Shown one piece after another: positions 35,734 to 48,107 of a DNA stretch of 64,000 bases. A program made the position numbers and the translations under genes. This DNA is from Lineus longissimus (lineage: Eukaryota; Nemertea; Pilidiophora; Heteronemertea; Lineidae): NCBI RefSeq assembly GCF_910592395.1, contig NC_088315.1, positions 312,501 to 376,500 on the forward strand, given 5' to 3'. The notes under the pieces were generated by a model. The model was not told the DNA's origin, searched no databases, and was given only the letters and a program-made list of their open reading frames with translations. Position 1 is the first letter of the stretch, and each line of letters starts with the position of its first letter.

Positions 35734-38700
35734 TTTGTAAACAATCGTATATGCTATGGGGTTAGTCAATGAGACAGTCACTCACTACTCTAAAAAATCG
35801 ATTGCCATGTTTTGGTGAAATGGGGTAGACTGCAGTTCCTCAATGGGGGGTATAAGGCGGAATGGGATAACGCTAGCTCCTTCATATTCTGTCATATGTA
35901 AGGTCTAGCTCTCAACCAGGGCGAGCTGATGCGTTTTTTTTGGAGGAATTGTTTCATACGGGACACGGTTTTAGCACTAATGAGATATTCTAAATGTCCA
36001 CCATGGCAACAACAATAATAGGGCCATTGGTACTTGTAACTCTGAGTGCCCATTAAACATGGGCCAATGTACAAATAGACAATCATGGGCGAATACAATG
36101 ATGAAACATATTCTAAAAGTATCCACCGAAGCGTTTTAATCATTCATTATTAATTGAAATCCACCATCACCAGCAAGGGAAATGCACTTAATTCATATCA
36201 TTGTCAGAGTTAGAGAGTCAGGCAATGGTTTCATTGGTGTATTTAATATCATCAGGAAGAAACAAAGAAACAGAAAATGTCAGTCAACTTGTCTCATTGT
36301 CCCTGTTTTGATACAGGTACACCCGCGTCCAATACAATGGCTTGTGCGTCAACAGAAGTAACGTGGCAACTCAACCATTACGCTGATTTGCCTATCGAGG
36401 CCCAAGACGCTGTTTCGTTCAGGATCGGATTGTTATCATGGTTTACCCCCTCAGAAAAGTGAGAAGAACAATAGGAATATAGGCGAAGTGCGAGCGGGCT
36501 TTGTCTGAAGACAATAGACCGTGTATTGGGCTAGTATTACACCTCTATGCATTACCTACGTGATCAGATACCCTACTATTAAACCTTTCTCAGTTGATGC
36601 AATGAACGAAGTACGTAGTCCTTACAGAATCATGTGGCGTCTGCTGGTACATTTGTATTTTCATTTTGAACCGGTGGAGAACCAGGTCGATGTTTGTGAT
36701 GATATCCTAGAGGTGGTCGGTCAGTATGTGTGGGATGATGGGTCAGATGGACCCTACCTCTCATGAACTGCTAATGTTTCCCCGAACTCGGAAGCGAGCG
36801 TAAAGCTATATTGACGCCAATGGTAATACCTTCCCCGTTCAGTCATCGCCTTCGATTTCATGATTAATTACTGCTGTACAATTGTTGTTAACATTTCAGC
36901 ACTCAATCGCTAAATTGCATTTTTACGATCTGCCGACAAACCGGAGGTATTATAATGCGAGGTTGAGTGCGGTTACTAATAGACCGGAAGGTAGTTTTAT
37001 ATCTGGATAGCAACAATGGCTCTGTTCATGTCATTTTTGTTCAGACTGGAATTTAAATGTTTTCCCGATTTTGCTTTTATTCTCGATAACGCACGTTTTA
37101 TCACCAGTTTCATTCAGGGCACTATTTCGACACAGAATGCAGCAGCGACAATACATATGACCGGGCTGTGATATTCCACGCCGTACTGTCCCAAACGAAC
37201 TCAATAATCTTTTCATCCTCAATCTTTTCGCTCAAAATCATAGTCGTTTCGCCCCATGCTTACTTGTTTCGCCCCATGAAACTGTAGAAGTTGAAAAAAC
37301 GTGCAAAAGCATTGTGTAAAACGCGCTCCCCCTCTCCCCCTCCCCAGGAAGGATCCATTGGACCCTGCACCTGGAGGTTCCTTAATCCTGGGGGAAGGGG
37401 CCGATTCCCACAGGAATTGAATGTCATGGTAGGACATTGGTTTCCCGTGAGGTCGTTCAGACAAAGTGATGCGCATATTGTTGATGGCATTCCGATTGAT
37501 TACAAGCGGACAGCTGTTCACAAGTAAACTTGAAAGTAAATATTACCCTTGATTCTGGCATTATCTATGAACGTTCAGCTTTATTTTCATTGATATACAC
37601 TGAGGCCTGCTCGATGAGATGAGACATAGCACATCATGATGTATTCATATACAGACTGATTTCATATACGCCGCAATGACCGTATGATCCGATGTTGCAA
37701 CTAACAGTGTAATATTTTAAACAGACGGAGGTATTCAGCTAAATGGTCGTCCGTGATCATTTTCGTTTTGACAAGGACAAGCTTTTGCCGATCCTGACAT
37801 ATAAGGCTGCATCCGTTCCCTCCCGCCCCGATAGTTCATCAATACAGCCAACCTCCTCCACGGGCACCCAGTGCAGCTTCTATATACCTTCCTGGATGGC
37901 GCGTCCTTCCCAATATCAATAATAACAATAGCAGCTATGCGGAGTGAAAACCCAACAAGGTTGGAATAAGTAAGTTAATGCCATGAAGATCACTTTTAAC
38001 AGGAAACGCGGAAACTGTGCTAATAGGCAAGCCTCTTACCTCCTTGGACTGCTTCATATTACAGTTTCGGGAAACAACTGCAACACAGCCAACGTTTGGT
38101 GAAATCACCAATTGGGAATTTTGACACCACTAAAGATGTTTCACGTCATGACGAAATACCTACAAAATCCTCCGCTCCATGTGAAGTATTTAAAGAAATG
38201 TCACCTACTCCCCACGACACAACCATTATGGGGTCGATAGGCAACCATTTTTGAGATACAAAGGCTTCTCATCAAAAAAGCCGGGTTCATTCAAAGAAAG
38301 TCACTCTTTTACATAACGTTATTGCCTTTTACCATTGCACGGCTGAATTGGCGTGAAGGAACACGAATCGGATTGACGATGGGGTGACAATACAGGCCTA
38401 TATAACTGGTAGAGGTGATGAAGAGAGCAATTCAACTGACTTTATGAAAGGCATGAGTTAGAGGCCAACTCAGATTTAGTCCTTACCTTCAGCGTATCCA
38501 TTTCGTTCGCGTCACTTGCTCATCTTTTTCGTTCAAAAGCGGCAAATCAAAATCGACTGTTAAAAACTGACTACAGTTTCGAAGCGAGTGACGCTCTCCT
38601 GAATTATGGCTAAGCAGTATCAAGGATGGAGTTAAAATCTGGACGATTGTTTTCATACTGACGTCACTGGCGTGGTTGTCAAGGAATCGGTCCCGCGCGT

Positions 38701-39341
38701 GTTTCAACCATTGTATGATTTGATAATTATGTTTGATCAGTAACTGTCCTGGTTAGCAGATGGGTTCACTTTAGTTGCCATGGATTTACATTCGCATTTA
38801 TAGAATTGTAGTACGCCTATGACTAGGTAGCATTTGGTAACAAAATGTTTAAAGGATGGTGGCTAAACCCACTTATCACTCAGAATGACATCGATGTTGT
38901 ACATTGCACTCTGATCTGGATGCAAGCGAACAAATTTCCTCAAAGCCGCATTTGTTTCGCTCTGCAACCGCTGATAAAAGCTTTTATACGCAATTTACCC
39001 GAATTTTCTTCACAAAACACGTTTAGAAATTAAATTGTGTTCACTCAGCCAATGCTTAAATGATTTATCAGACCTTAATATGAGAGGATTAACGAATAAT
39101 ACACGACTGTTATGATATGCATACTATTTTAATGCACCATCTCATAACTGAAGATTATAACTGTTGGTTTAAAGACATCTAACTTAAAGCTGACACGCAT
39201 GCATAAAAGTTAGAAAATACAAACTCCCGACCACCAAACGACCAACTGCACTTGAAACATGATAGACACCCAGCGACTGGTCTCACTTGACTGCGCAACC
39301 ATTGAGTTCATTGACGAGACAGGTCACAGAGACGCTCTGGT

Positions 39342-39437
39342 GAAAAGGAAAAAAATTAAAAATATTCCTCGAGTGGATTCGAACCCGGGACCCTCGACAC
39401 TTGATACTTGACGTCTTAACCACCTTGCCATGAAGCC
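39342..39437 (-). mobile_element. tRNA-derived SINE or tRNA-like pseudogene
   Basis: On the minus strand there is a box A-like TGGCAAGGTGG (39420-39430) and a box B GGTTCGAATCC (39375-39385), followed by a run of Ts (39343-39360) that could end a pol III transcript. It resembles a class II tRNA (Ser/Leu type) in its first half, but the acceptor ends do not pair. It is therefore a tRNA-derived element and not a working tRNA gene. Confidence 0.55.
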
Positions 39438-39463
39438 GTTATTCGCTATTCATATTTTTCAAG

Positions 39464-39668
39464 GGTAGCGCCACATCAGCCGTCTGTTGTTGGATACGGT
39501 AGCGCCACATCCAGCCGTCTGTTGTTGGATACGGTAGCGCCACATCAGCCGTCTGTTGTTGGATACGGTAGCGCCACATCAGCCGTCTGTTGTTGAACAC
39601 GGTAGCGCCACATCAGCCGTCTGTTGTTGGATACGGTAGCGCCACATCAGCCGTCTGTTGTTGAACAC
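39464..39668. repeat. 34-bp minisatellite, 6 copies plus a partial
   Basis: Units start GGTAGCGCCACATCAGCCGT at 39464, 39498, 39533, 39567, 39601 and 39635, with a truncated seventh at 39669. One unit has an extra C, and two carry GAACAC in place of GGATAC at the end. The array begins 27 bp past the tRNA-like head of the SINE. Confidence 0.9.
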
Positions 39669-41211
39669 GGTAGCGCCACTGCGGCCTGGTGGTAGTCTAT
39701 CATATCTGAGGGCGTTTGAACCATGGCGGACGGGCGTTAATGTTTTCTATCTTGGCCGTTAGGGGTTTTAAGCATACATGTCAGCTTTAAAGCCTGAACA
39801 ATCCAGGTAGTAACTCATGTTGTGATATTCATACTTTCCAAACTAGATTAACTCGCTTGACGTATTACTCAGTGTTGTCCCTCTCTGGGAGGAGATGATT
39901 CTCTCGTCGTCCTGCGGGATTGACTACCAAATCTATTCAATGCATACGTGAAAGGGTGGCAATTCGGCGGAGGATTCATTATTCATTGTTTCGTTAAACA
40001 TCATTGGGCCGTAGATGAAAACGTTGTTCCATTGCGTTGGGTATCAAAGTAATCATTGCGGAGTTCTTGTGATTAGAATGGGTTAGAATGGTGTTTGTAG
40101 GGAGCAGGGGGGGGGGGGGGTGATTTCATTCCTACATCGCATCCTTTGAGATGATATGTACCAAGTTTTCAGCAATATGAAAGCACATGATGCGAAATCA
40201 CGAGATTGATGACTATACATCTTATATCATTCTTTCACCAGTAATCGATCAAGCCTTTTTCTTATTCTCATCGTTTATTCCATATCTATAAATCTAAGCA
40301 AAAAACTGACTTTAACATGCGACTGACGGTTGCATTTCACACCCCAAACAGTCATAAAACAACGATATTTTCAAAAGTTGACGACCAAAATTATGAACTG
40401 AAATAGAATTCATGGTCAGCGCGTTAGAATATAAGCGATAACGTCAACAAGTGTAATAGCAGTGTCCCTGTGGCTCAATTCAAGTGTTCAGTATTCCTGG
40501 CAAGCCGTCTAAAGGGTGTTTGAGGCCGCGGAGAACCCGGCCTCTTCTTGCCTGACTGAACCGATATATATATACTCAGTTCGCTTGGGACCGACCGTGT
40601 TACTTACGCGGAAAGACTTTGCATACGTTTAGAGTTCGGGTAAGAGAGTGAGTTAAGACCAGGGGCCGTCTTATTTCATTGTTACAGTGAATGTGTTGGC
40701 TGCCTCACAGCGGCACACAGCCATTGAAGTCTCTCGGACTCTCTAATCTACTCAAGAACCACCTTTAATGCATTCTGCTCGGTTGTTGCAGCCTGGCCAT
40801 TTTGGCTGGCTGCTTCAAATGCGACAAGTTCACAACCATGAAATAGAGATTTCTTCAGCAATACTCCTGATTGCAAAAGCAGTGGTTGAGAATTTTTTCA
40901 CAACTTAGGTGTACAAAAAATCGTTTAAAACAAATTTAATTGGTGCAATTTTGAATCAGGAGAGAACATGTCCTGGTGATGATTAAAGTCACATGACACG
41001 TACCGGAAACACTCAAAACCGTTATCCGGTACAAGAAATGATATGAGAACCCAAGTCATAGAATAAAAGTGAGGGTGATCTCTCATCAACGACATGGACA
41101 TCCACTTGTCACCAAAGATACGATCACACAAGACATGGCAACGTGAGACACAAAGTTACCAAATAGCATTCAAGAGACCACATCTATCATAAGATGACAC
41201 TAATCACCAAA

Positions 41212-41227
41212 GCGGCTTTAAAGCCGC
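41212..41227. repeat. 16-bp perfect palindrome
   Basis: GCGGCTTTAAAGCCGC reads the same on both strands and lies in otherwise featureless intergenic sequence. It could be a protein-binding site or a chance hairpin. Confidence 0.5.
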
Positions 41228-42345
41228 GCGTCACTTCAGCATAATCACGTCACCACCGGGACATCGTATGAACTCGTCCAACCTGGCGAATCCTTTATGG
41301 CAGCGTTATGAGTTGTCCGACCCAGCGGTGTAATAACGATTCAGGCTGCGTTACATCTGCGCAGATCACTCGATGACAATCGCGGTCACTTAACAATAAT
41401 CAGCCGAACGAGTCAAACCCCAATAAGCCAGTTCAACACGGTGCTATTTACGTAGCTTCTTCACGGATTAATATGAGTACCATAACCTTCTTCTTTCATA
41501 TTTGTCTTTTCTTACGCGAGTTGCTTGGAGGCATGTTTGGATGAGGTTAGGCCAGACAAATCATCGCTATTTCTAGCGAATTCATCGCATAGTTACCCAT
41601 TTATTTCCTTGGCTCTAAAAACCCTGGCCACGTCACTCTCTGAAGCAAATAGATATTTGATAACTTCAAAATAGTTGAGTCTTTTAGTCTATGGAACATA
41701 TCAAAGAAAGCATGGCACATGGGCATTTCTTCCTAGTTTAGCCTTTTATGCACTACTGGTACAGATTTATCAAATCTCCATAATCATGCCAAACCAAAAA
41801 AAGATACGAAGCATGTTGGGCAGTGTCACTGATCACTGTTATAAATGGGGCATCAAACGACTGGTCTCACAGCTGACGTCAATGTTATGAACACTGACGG
41901 TTTATCAATGAAGAAGGATGGTTGTATATCGCATAACACCACTTGTCTTACTTCGGTTCCACAGGGTTTCATCTGCGAGTGTATCCATACCCACCACAGA
42001 TATAATCGCTAAGGTGTAACACCATTTTGTACGTCCCATGACCAATTTACCTTTGCTGATTGGCGTAGGTTATTTATTTTCCGGGACACGCCATCACCCC
42101 CTGGGATTGTCGAGGCCATAATGTCTTGACGTTCAAGCAGCGGTGTCTTATTGTCAGAGTCAGAAACGCTCAACGTACATGTGCTTGGTGTTGGTCATGA
42201 GGTCACTCAGAACTCAAAAGTTCGGAGTTGGGTCTAACTGAATATTAAGGTTGGATATCAATCTGCTATGAAGGTGGAAAGTTACCGAAAGGCCAATACG
42301 ACATATATGTTGGCATTTGAAAGAGACACGAGAGTCCATAAACAT

Positions 42346-44196
42346 TTACTCCACCCAAGCTGTCTTCGCCTCCGCTATCAAACACGAGATATTTCTCGGC
42401 GTTATATCTTCAACGACTCTGATTTTTCTCGCTTGTGGATTTCGACAGAACTTGCTCGTCAAGTCTCGACTCCTGAGGCTCCACTCCAACTTGACAATCC
42501 GAGGCAGCAAGCTACCGTAGTCTGTGATCATCGCTACTGGCTCTGCCATCACTGCAATGAAGAAATTCAGCAGCAGAATTGGTACCGTGAGGACGAAGAG
42601 AACGTGGATCATGGCTGCCTGCACGGTGCCGAGAACCATCGGGACCATGTTGAGTAACATCAGGAAGGTCCCGTAGGCAGAGGTGTACAACGAGGCAAAC
42701 TCGACCTGGTCGTACAGAACAGTGGAGTTGATGGAGATGAAGGCCAAAAAAGTGATGAAGAGAATGCTGATGAAGCTTGCTCCTTTCTGGAGGACCTTCC
42801 CAAGGGCGATGACATGGTAGCCAACAACTGGCATTGGCTTGAGTGCGGCGAGGAACAGAAAGGTCCCAAGGTACATAGCCAGGCCTGCGATTAGGTCGAA
42901 GGTTTGTCTGTCGATTAGCTCGGCCAGTTCTGCCCTGAGGCCAGAAACGATGCAACAGGGAAAGTATAGTAGCTCTAATGGTCTTCCAACCAGCAAGAAG
43001 TTGCCTTTGACGATGGTATCGCAGTACTGTGTTCCCGGGGCTGTGTAGCGTCGAAACTCTGCCCGGTCTCTGACAAGGCCGACAATTACCATTGGAAATG
43101 CGATGGCACTCCGAACAGCCACTGAATATCCAATGACATGCCAGAAGTCGCTTTGACAACTAAAAGCCCGGTTTGGAATAGAGTCCATCGTATCTGGTGA
43201 GGTAGTTTGGTTGTTGTGGACTGCGGGTGTTGTGACAACGGTCTCTCTACACGATCTGGCGAACATGAACACCGAAATCAAAAGAAGCAGTTTGGCAAGG
43301 AGATCGAATGTCAGCAGATTGAAAGTGAACGTTTTATTCACCCATCTATCGAAAATGCCAGAATCTAGGAGTTTAGCCACGCCATCTTTGTTTTGTTCCG
43401 TCACGAAGGGCAGGTATCGTAAAGGCGAGAGCACTGCGCGACTGCCAGATGCTTCGTAATCTGTGACGTCATACTCGACAACTGCCGACGAACCGCAAAT
43501 GCTTTGCATGCGCCTGTAGACGCCATCAGTTGAGAATATCTCTGCCATGAGAGCAAATACGCCAAGTTTCCCTGCGAGCTCCAACGGGCGAAAACCGAAT
43601 CCATTTTCTTTCAAGAGAAGTTTGTTCCTTTCGTGGGTTTTGGAAGTGGCGGCCATTATCTTCCGGTAGATATCAATATACAAATTAGATCTGTCATTGG
43701 TGGAATTGGCATAACAAATGGCGTGCACGATGTTACATTTTCGAACATCCTCGACCTGGACATCAAAACCACTTTCCAACAGAACCGAGACCACCCCAGA
43801 ACTCCCGAAGACTGCAGCCAAGACCAATGGTCGGCGGAATGCCTTGACTACCACACCATTCGCGTACGTCTCGTCCCCGGTGTCACTTTCGGAAAATTCA
43901 AACGCGGCAGTGATCATGAACTGGTATCCATTCTTGGATAACATGCCCAGAACATTCTTGACGAAGTCCTCATCGTCTCTCACCAGAGCTCGGTACCATG
44001 CCCCGAAACGTTCCAACGGCATGGTCGTCTCTCCACGCTTGGCATACCTCTCCAAAACCGCCACCAAACCGATAGGCTCATCGTCCCGGCTTCTTTCTTG
44101 TTCGATATCCACGTCTTGCACATAGAGGTTATCTGGTATGTCTGCAACCGTCAGTTGCGACATAAAACCTTTCTCTTCTGGTTCGACTCGAGTCAT
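42346..44196 (-). CDS. Intronless ankyrin/six-TM TRP-like channel protein (616 aa)
   Basis: A single uninterrupted frame runs from ATG at 44196 to TAA at 42346. The N-terminal half has ankyrin-like helices (RRPLVLAAVFGSSGVVSVLL, HAICYAN, FRPLELAGKLGVFALM). The C-terminal half has about six membrane segments: LTFDLLAKLLLLISVFMFA, a second near IGYSVAVRSAIAF, a third near RPLELLYFPCCIV, LIAGLAMYLGTFLFLAAL, ISILFITFLAFISI, then a loop (SAYGTFLMLLNMVPMV) and HVLFVLTVPILLLNFFIAVM. The last segment, LLNFFIAVM, is the TRP-family S6 pattern. It is probably a cation channel of the plasma membrane, but selectivity and stimulus are unknown. It has no TRP box that I recognise. An AG just before the ATG leaves room for an upstream exon. 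Confidence 0.75.
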   Translation of the reverse strand: MTRVEPEEKGFMSQLTVADIPDNLYVQDVDIEQERSRDDEPIGLVAVLERYAKRGETTMPLERFGAWYRALVRDDEDFVKNVLGMLSKNGYQFMITAAFEFSESDTGDETYANGVVVKAFRRPLVLAAVFGSSGVVSVLLESGFDVQVEDVRKCNIVHAICYANSTNDRSNLYIDIYRKIMAATSKTHERNKLLLKENGFGFRPLELAGKLGVFALMAEIFSTDGVYRRMQSICGSSAVVEYDVTDYEASGSRAVLSPLRYLPFVTEQNKDGVAKLLDSGIFDRWVNKTFTFNLLTFDLLAKLLLLISVFMFARSCRETVVTTPAVHNNQTTSPDTMDSIPNRAFSCQSDFWHVIGYSVAVRSAIAFPMVIVGLVRDRAEFRRYTAPGTQYCDTIVKGNFLLVGRPLELLYFPCCIVSGLRAELAELIDRQTFDLIAGLAMYLGTFLFLAALKPMPVVGYHVIALGKVLQKGASFISILFITFLAFISINSTVLYDQVEFASLYTSAYGTFLMLLNMVPMVLGTVQAAMIHVLFVLTVPILLLNFFIAVMAEPVAMITDYGSLLPRIVKLEWSLRSRDLTSKFCRNPQARKIRVVEDITPRNISCLIAEAKTAWVE

Positions 44197-45718
44197 TCTT
44201 CCAGCATGTAATAATGTAAAATTCTTGATCGATGTTGTTGACAGCGCAATGGTTGATTTCGACGTTGACTACATTTACTGTTAGGGGAGGTGATTACAGT
44301 AACGCTGCTCTTTCACATCTCTGGAACACGAAAATACCGAATCGCCGCAACCGACTCTCTGCTTCACGAACCTAACAACTGGAAGGAAGCTGCAGGTATA
44401 TTTTGCACCATTATGTGTGCATGACGTATGTTTTGCGGTTGTCGTGACTGCAGCAACGCTGTTTCCGAGCAAATATATTCGGCGATTGCACAACGCCGGG
44501 TTTTGCGGAAACCTGTCATGCCAGACCAGCTTATGTTGACCGTTCCCACTTACTTCATTTACTCTGCTGATACAGAACATATGTACCATGCCAATAAAAG
44601 ACGACCATTAAATACAGACGGAAATACACATCGTGAAAGGGGAACTGTTGTTTGGGCCACTGTTAATGTGTCACACGAAAAATGGAAATGGAAAATATAC
44701 TGGCGTTCATTAACAAGAACCATGCTTGCTTCTGAAGTATACTAATTATCTTCCTTTCAATGTTCAGATGCAATGATAGAGTACATAGCCGACTCTAATC
44801 GCTTCAAAAAGTGGTTACTGGATCTCGTGACCTCAATGCTTAGACCAAAAAACAGTTGTCCCTGAGCAAAAACTTGCGCCGTAAATGTGGTGTAGATGGT
44901 CAAGGAAAATGTAATGACTCCCCTGGCAGAAATCAACTTGTAAATTGAAGGAAAGATAGTCACCAGGGTCGGCCGCAGCTAACAAGCCACAACTCAACAT
45001 AAGAGATTATGAGTCCCGTCAGGCTTGACCTGTCTCGGCGATCATCTTGGGAAATCATGACACCCCATCAGTACATAATAAACCCGTTTTTGTTGACATC
45101 GACGCGATGATGAATTTCGACTCCAGTGATCTGGTGCTTTGTTTAAAATGATGAAGGGCCTTCTTGACTTTTAGGATTTCCAACAACATTTTGAGCTATC
45201 ATAGATGTGGTCCAAGTAACCCATTACATACTTCCCTGTGCGTGTATGTAGAATATGTCATGCTCCCTCTGTTCAAACAGACGAGCGTCACTTAAACAGG
45301 GCAGAGTCATCCTTAGCAATGATATTGATGGTTGTCGACCAGGCCAAGGAAGGCCCTTTGACAAATAGATGCTACGCTCGACGGAGCCGCCAGACAATGA
45401 CCTCAGTCACTTCGCAGCGACTTCGTGACCTATCTTATGTATAATATGCAGCTAAACCACCATTACGATATGGTAAACAGAGAGAGCAATTCAGTTGACG
45501 TGATCCGTGGGGAGCCAAAGTCTTATGTGTTAAAGGAGCCGTTTCATTCCCTAATGTGACATAAACACATTATTGTGATGCCAGTTTCTTTTCTTTCTGA
45601 CCTTTTTCACGTTATTTTTTCATATCAAGGGTAGTTTATAAAAACGGTTTTAGGCTGACCCCTTCGTTGTCAAATAGTGAATATGCATTATAAAAACCTG
45701 CTCTCATGTTTCTAAGAT

Positions 45719-45955
45719 GCCTAGTCAGTAGTTCCTCGTCTATGGACTGATCATGCATCCCTCACTAGTACATCGACTCACTCGTACGTTGTGTTTGAAG
45801 TATTTGACAGAGGGAGTGCATTCATCTGAGGCCTAGTCAGCAGTTCCTCGTGTATGGACTGGTCATGCATCCCCCACAAGTACATCGACAGCCATTTTGA
45901 CTCACTCGTACGTCGTGTTTGAAGTATTTGAAAGAGGGAGTGCATTCATCGAAAG
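45719..45955. repeat. Tandem duplication, two copies of ~112-125 bp
   Basis: Copy 1 (45719-45830) and copy 2 (45831-45955) both start GCCTAGTCAG and end GGAGTGCATTCATC plus a few bases. The second has about 12 extra bases (AGCCATTTTG and neighbours) and scattered substitutions. No function is apparent. Confidence 0.85.
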
Positions 45956-46358
45956 CCTCGTATACAAGGATGTTGTACGACGGGGGTGTTCTTTAATTTC
46001 ACTGAGTAATGTTTGGTTTCATCACAGACCATCCTCACATCCAGAGGCTAACTACTGACTGTAAATATTAGAAGTGTTCGTGTCCCTTTAAGAGATTTCA
46101 GTTCCGGGATAACATACACATATTGATATACATACGTGAACAGTCTGTTGCTTATCTCGGACATTATTCCGGAGCACATTCCGCCAGAAGTACGCCCCTG
46201 AGGCCGGGCCTGTCCGAGGCATCCATTTGTTGATTCCATGGTGGATTGGTCGCGGGGTCTCTTGTTTAATTGTCCTTATGTCAGAACGCGACAGTCATAG
46301 AAATATTTAAGAGGCACCTGTTTCGTCCTTCTTGTATCAAGAACATAATGCTGTCAAG

Positions 46359-46439
46359 GGGTCCGTTGTTTAAAAGTTAACTTTTAACTTGGCGTCAGGT
46401 ATAAATCAACGGCAAGTTAGCTTTTACCAAGCGGGCCCA
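46359..46439. mobile_element. MITE-like foldback element (~80 bp)
   Basis: The left end GGGTCCGTTGTTTAAAAGTT and the inverted right end GGGCCCGCTTGGTAAAAGCT are imperfect terminal inverted repeats enclosing about 25 bp. The left arm also contains an 18-bp perfect palindrome (TTAAAAGTTAACTTTTAA, 46370-46387). No target-site duplication can be assigned with confidence, and there is no coding content. Confidence 0.4.
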
Positions 46440-47988
46440 GATATCCGATGATAACCCAGATCACGGCGACAATAAGCGAGTTTTGTCAGTTTTTTGTCAA
46501 CTACCTTGCTTGCAACGAGACGTGATATACAATTAAAGTTTGGAAGCTTTTCGTCAGATAGCAATTATGTTTCGAGCCAGATGGTAAGAAACTAGGATCA
46601 AGTTTGCCATCCCCTTATAAATAGGTGACGGCAAGAGCTAAACATGTTTACATTCAACGGGATAAAGTTCAATCAGTTTTAAGCAGATCAGATAAATGGC
46701 GATGGTAGTAATTGGAAACGGTATGAGAACAAGGTTCTCGGGCTGTTTCATTCGCTTCCCCAGTACCCCCCCCCCCCCCCAATACTCACAGCCTAATCGG
46801 AAAACAATTGATCATGTTGCGTATTGTCATCGTTGATATATGGCCGGTCAAAGGTTCAAGACTAACTGCTAGCAAATGGATATATTAGCACTTATTCTAA
46901 CGTATATTGTATTCTGAGGAAGTAATCAGACATTGGTAAGAATTCCCCTCATCTCTGAAATTGGAGCTTTTTAAAACTATCTATATTGTGTCGATAAAGA
47001 TATCAACGACGTCTTTGTGCTGAGTGCTGCTTTAGCTAATTTGAGTGCATTTAGCTTGCTTTATCGTACATCAGACAGAATGTACCGATGGCATCTCCGT
47101 GGTTTCAGTTGATAGCGGAGCTTTAATCAAGATTGGTTACTCGCACAAGACATACGTGTGAATATTGAAATCTGGTCGAGATTTGTGGTGACCTAAGGCT
47201 GTATCGAGGATCATTTGAACGTTCTCAATGAGAGACTGGCGGAATTGAAGATCACTTGACAATGAATGAACTTGAACGATATGGTTAAGTAAGCCTGGGC
47301 CCAGGCTTGTGGTGTGTTGAAAACACTGACTTCAGTAATCTGAAGAACGTATTGATACTGGTTGCATTCTATAAGTATTGACAACGCTTTTTAACATTGT
47401 GGCCCTAAGCAGTACTTTTTACTTGTTAGCTAAAACAAATTAGGGTTTTGTCTTCAACTTAATCATTTGTCCATAAGATCAAACACGAGTAGGCATATCT
47501 AAAATATAACAGAGACAGCCTTAGTGTGTCTTCATGCAATCTGCTAGTAAACTTAAATGATTTCAACAAAACGTATCGTACTCGATCATAAAATTCATTT
47601 CCCCAGGTGACAAAGCGCTCTGAAACACGAAACGGACGATCCCACGTGAACATTACTCATTTCGCGGTGGGGGATGTTGAACTGGCTTCAACATTTCGGC
47701 GAACCGGTCACTCTTTCAACAAGTCGTTAGAGAAAATCATACTCTCAAATCATCATTCATGAGGGATAATCTAGCAAATAATTGAGAAAGTTCACGCTTC
47801 CATTCTTTATGATCTGCCTCGGCAACAACATAAAGGGCGTTAAATTTTGAAATATGTCACATAATATGATCAGTATTTCAAAATCTTGAATGATGTATGG
47901 TATCATTATTTCGCCCCAAGGCGTCACAAGATCGATTGTTGGCCCTGGCGCACGCTCAAGCCTCGTTATCGATTGTTGACATCCGGGT

Positions 47989-48107
47989 TATAAGTAGCGT
48001 CGTCTGCTGGTAGTCTCTTCAGAGTGAAAGCAGGCAGGGCGTCAGGATACATCATCGAAACCGGATAAGAGGACCAGATAACGATTACTCTCAAGAAACA
48101 AGCTAAG
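47989..48107 (+). promoter_or_regulatory. Possible TATA promoter with short first exon
   Basis: TATAAG at 47989-47994 is followed 32 bp later by an initiator-like TTCAGAG (A at 48021). The 87 bp after that end at AAG|GTAGGC, a plausible donor at 48108. No ATG-initiated frame of note is present, so this would be a 5' UTR exon of a plus-strand gene whose coding exons lie beyond the window. The spacing fits core promoters, but such motifs also arise by chance. Confidence 0.25.

Larger units (their letters stand above)
35734..42345. other. Intergenic region between the polycystin-like and TRP-like genes
   Basis: It holds no gene I can support. It contains the 5' flank of the polycystin-like gene, a C-rich tract near 37321-37345, a tRNA-derived SINE (39342-39437), a 34-bp minisatellite (39464-39668), a 14-nt poly-G run (40107-40120) and a 16-bp perfect palindrome (41212-41227). 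Short open frames at 36277-36766 and elsewhere match nothing I recognise. Confidence 0.5.

Noticed and set aside
36277-36766. Two plus-strand open frames of 61 and 81 codons
   Set aside because: No recognisable family, splice context or start context. The density is as expected by chance.
40564-40640. TATATATA run followed by a GTAAGA donor-like site
   Set aside because: The AT run is probably a microsatellite, and no initiator at the right distance or downstream exon is visible.
42512-43159. 215-codon minus-strand frame inside the TRP-like gene
   Set aside because: It is an overlapping shadow frame rich in H, R and S. The 616-codon frame has membrane segments and ankyrin-like helices.
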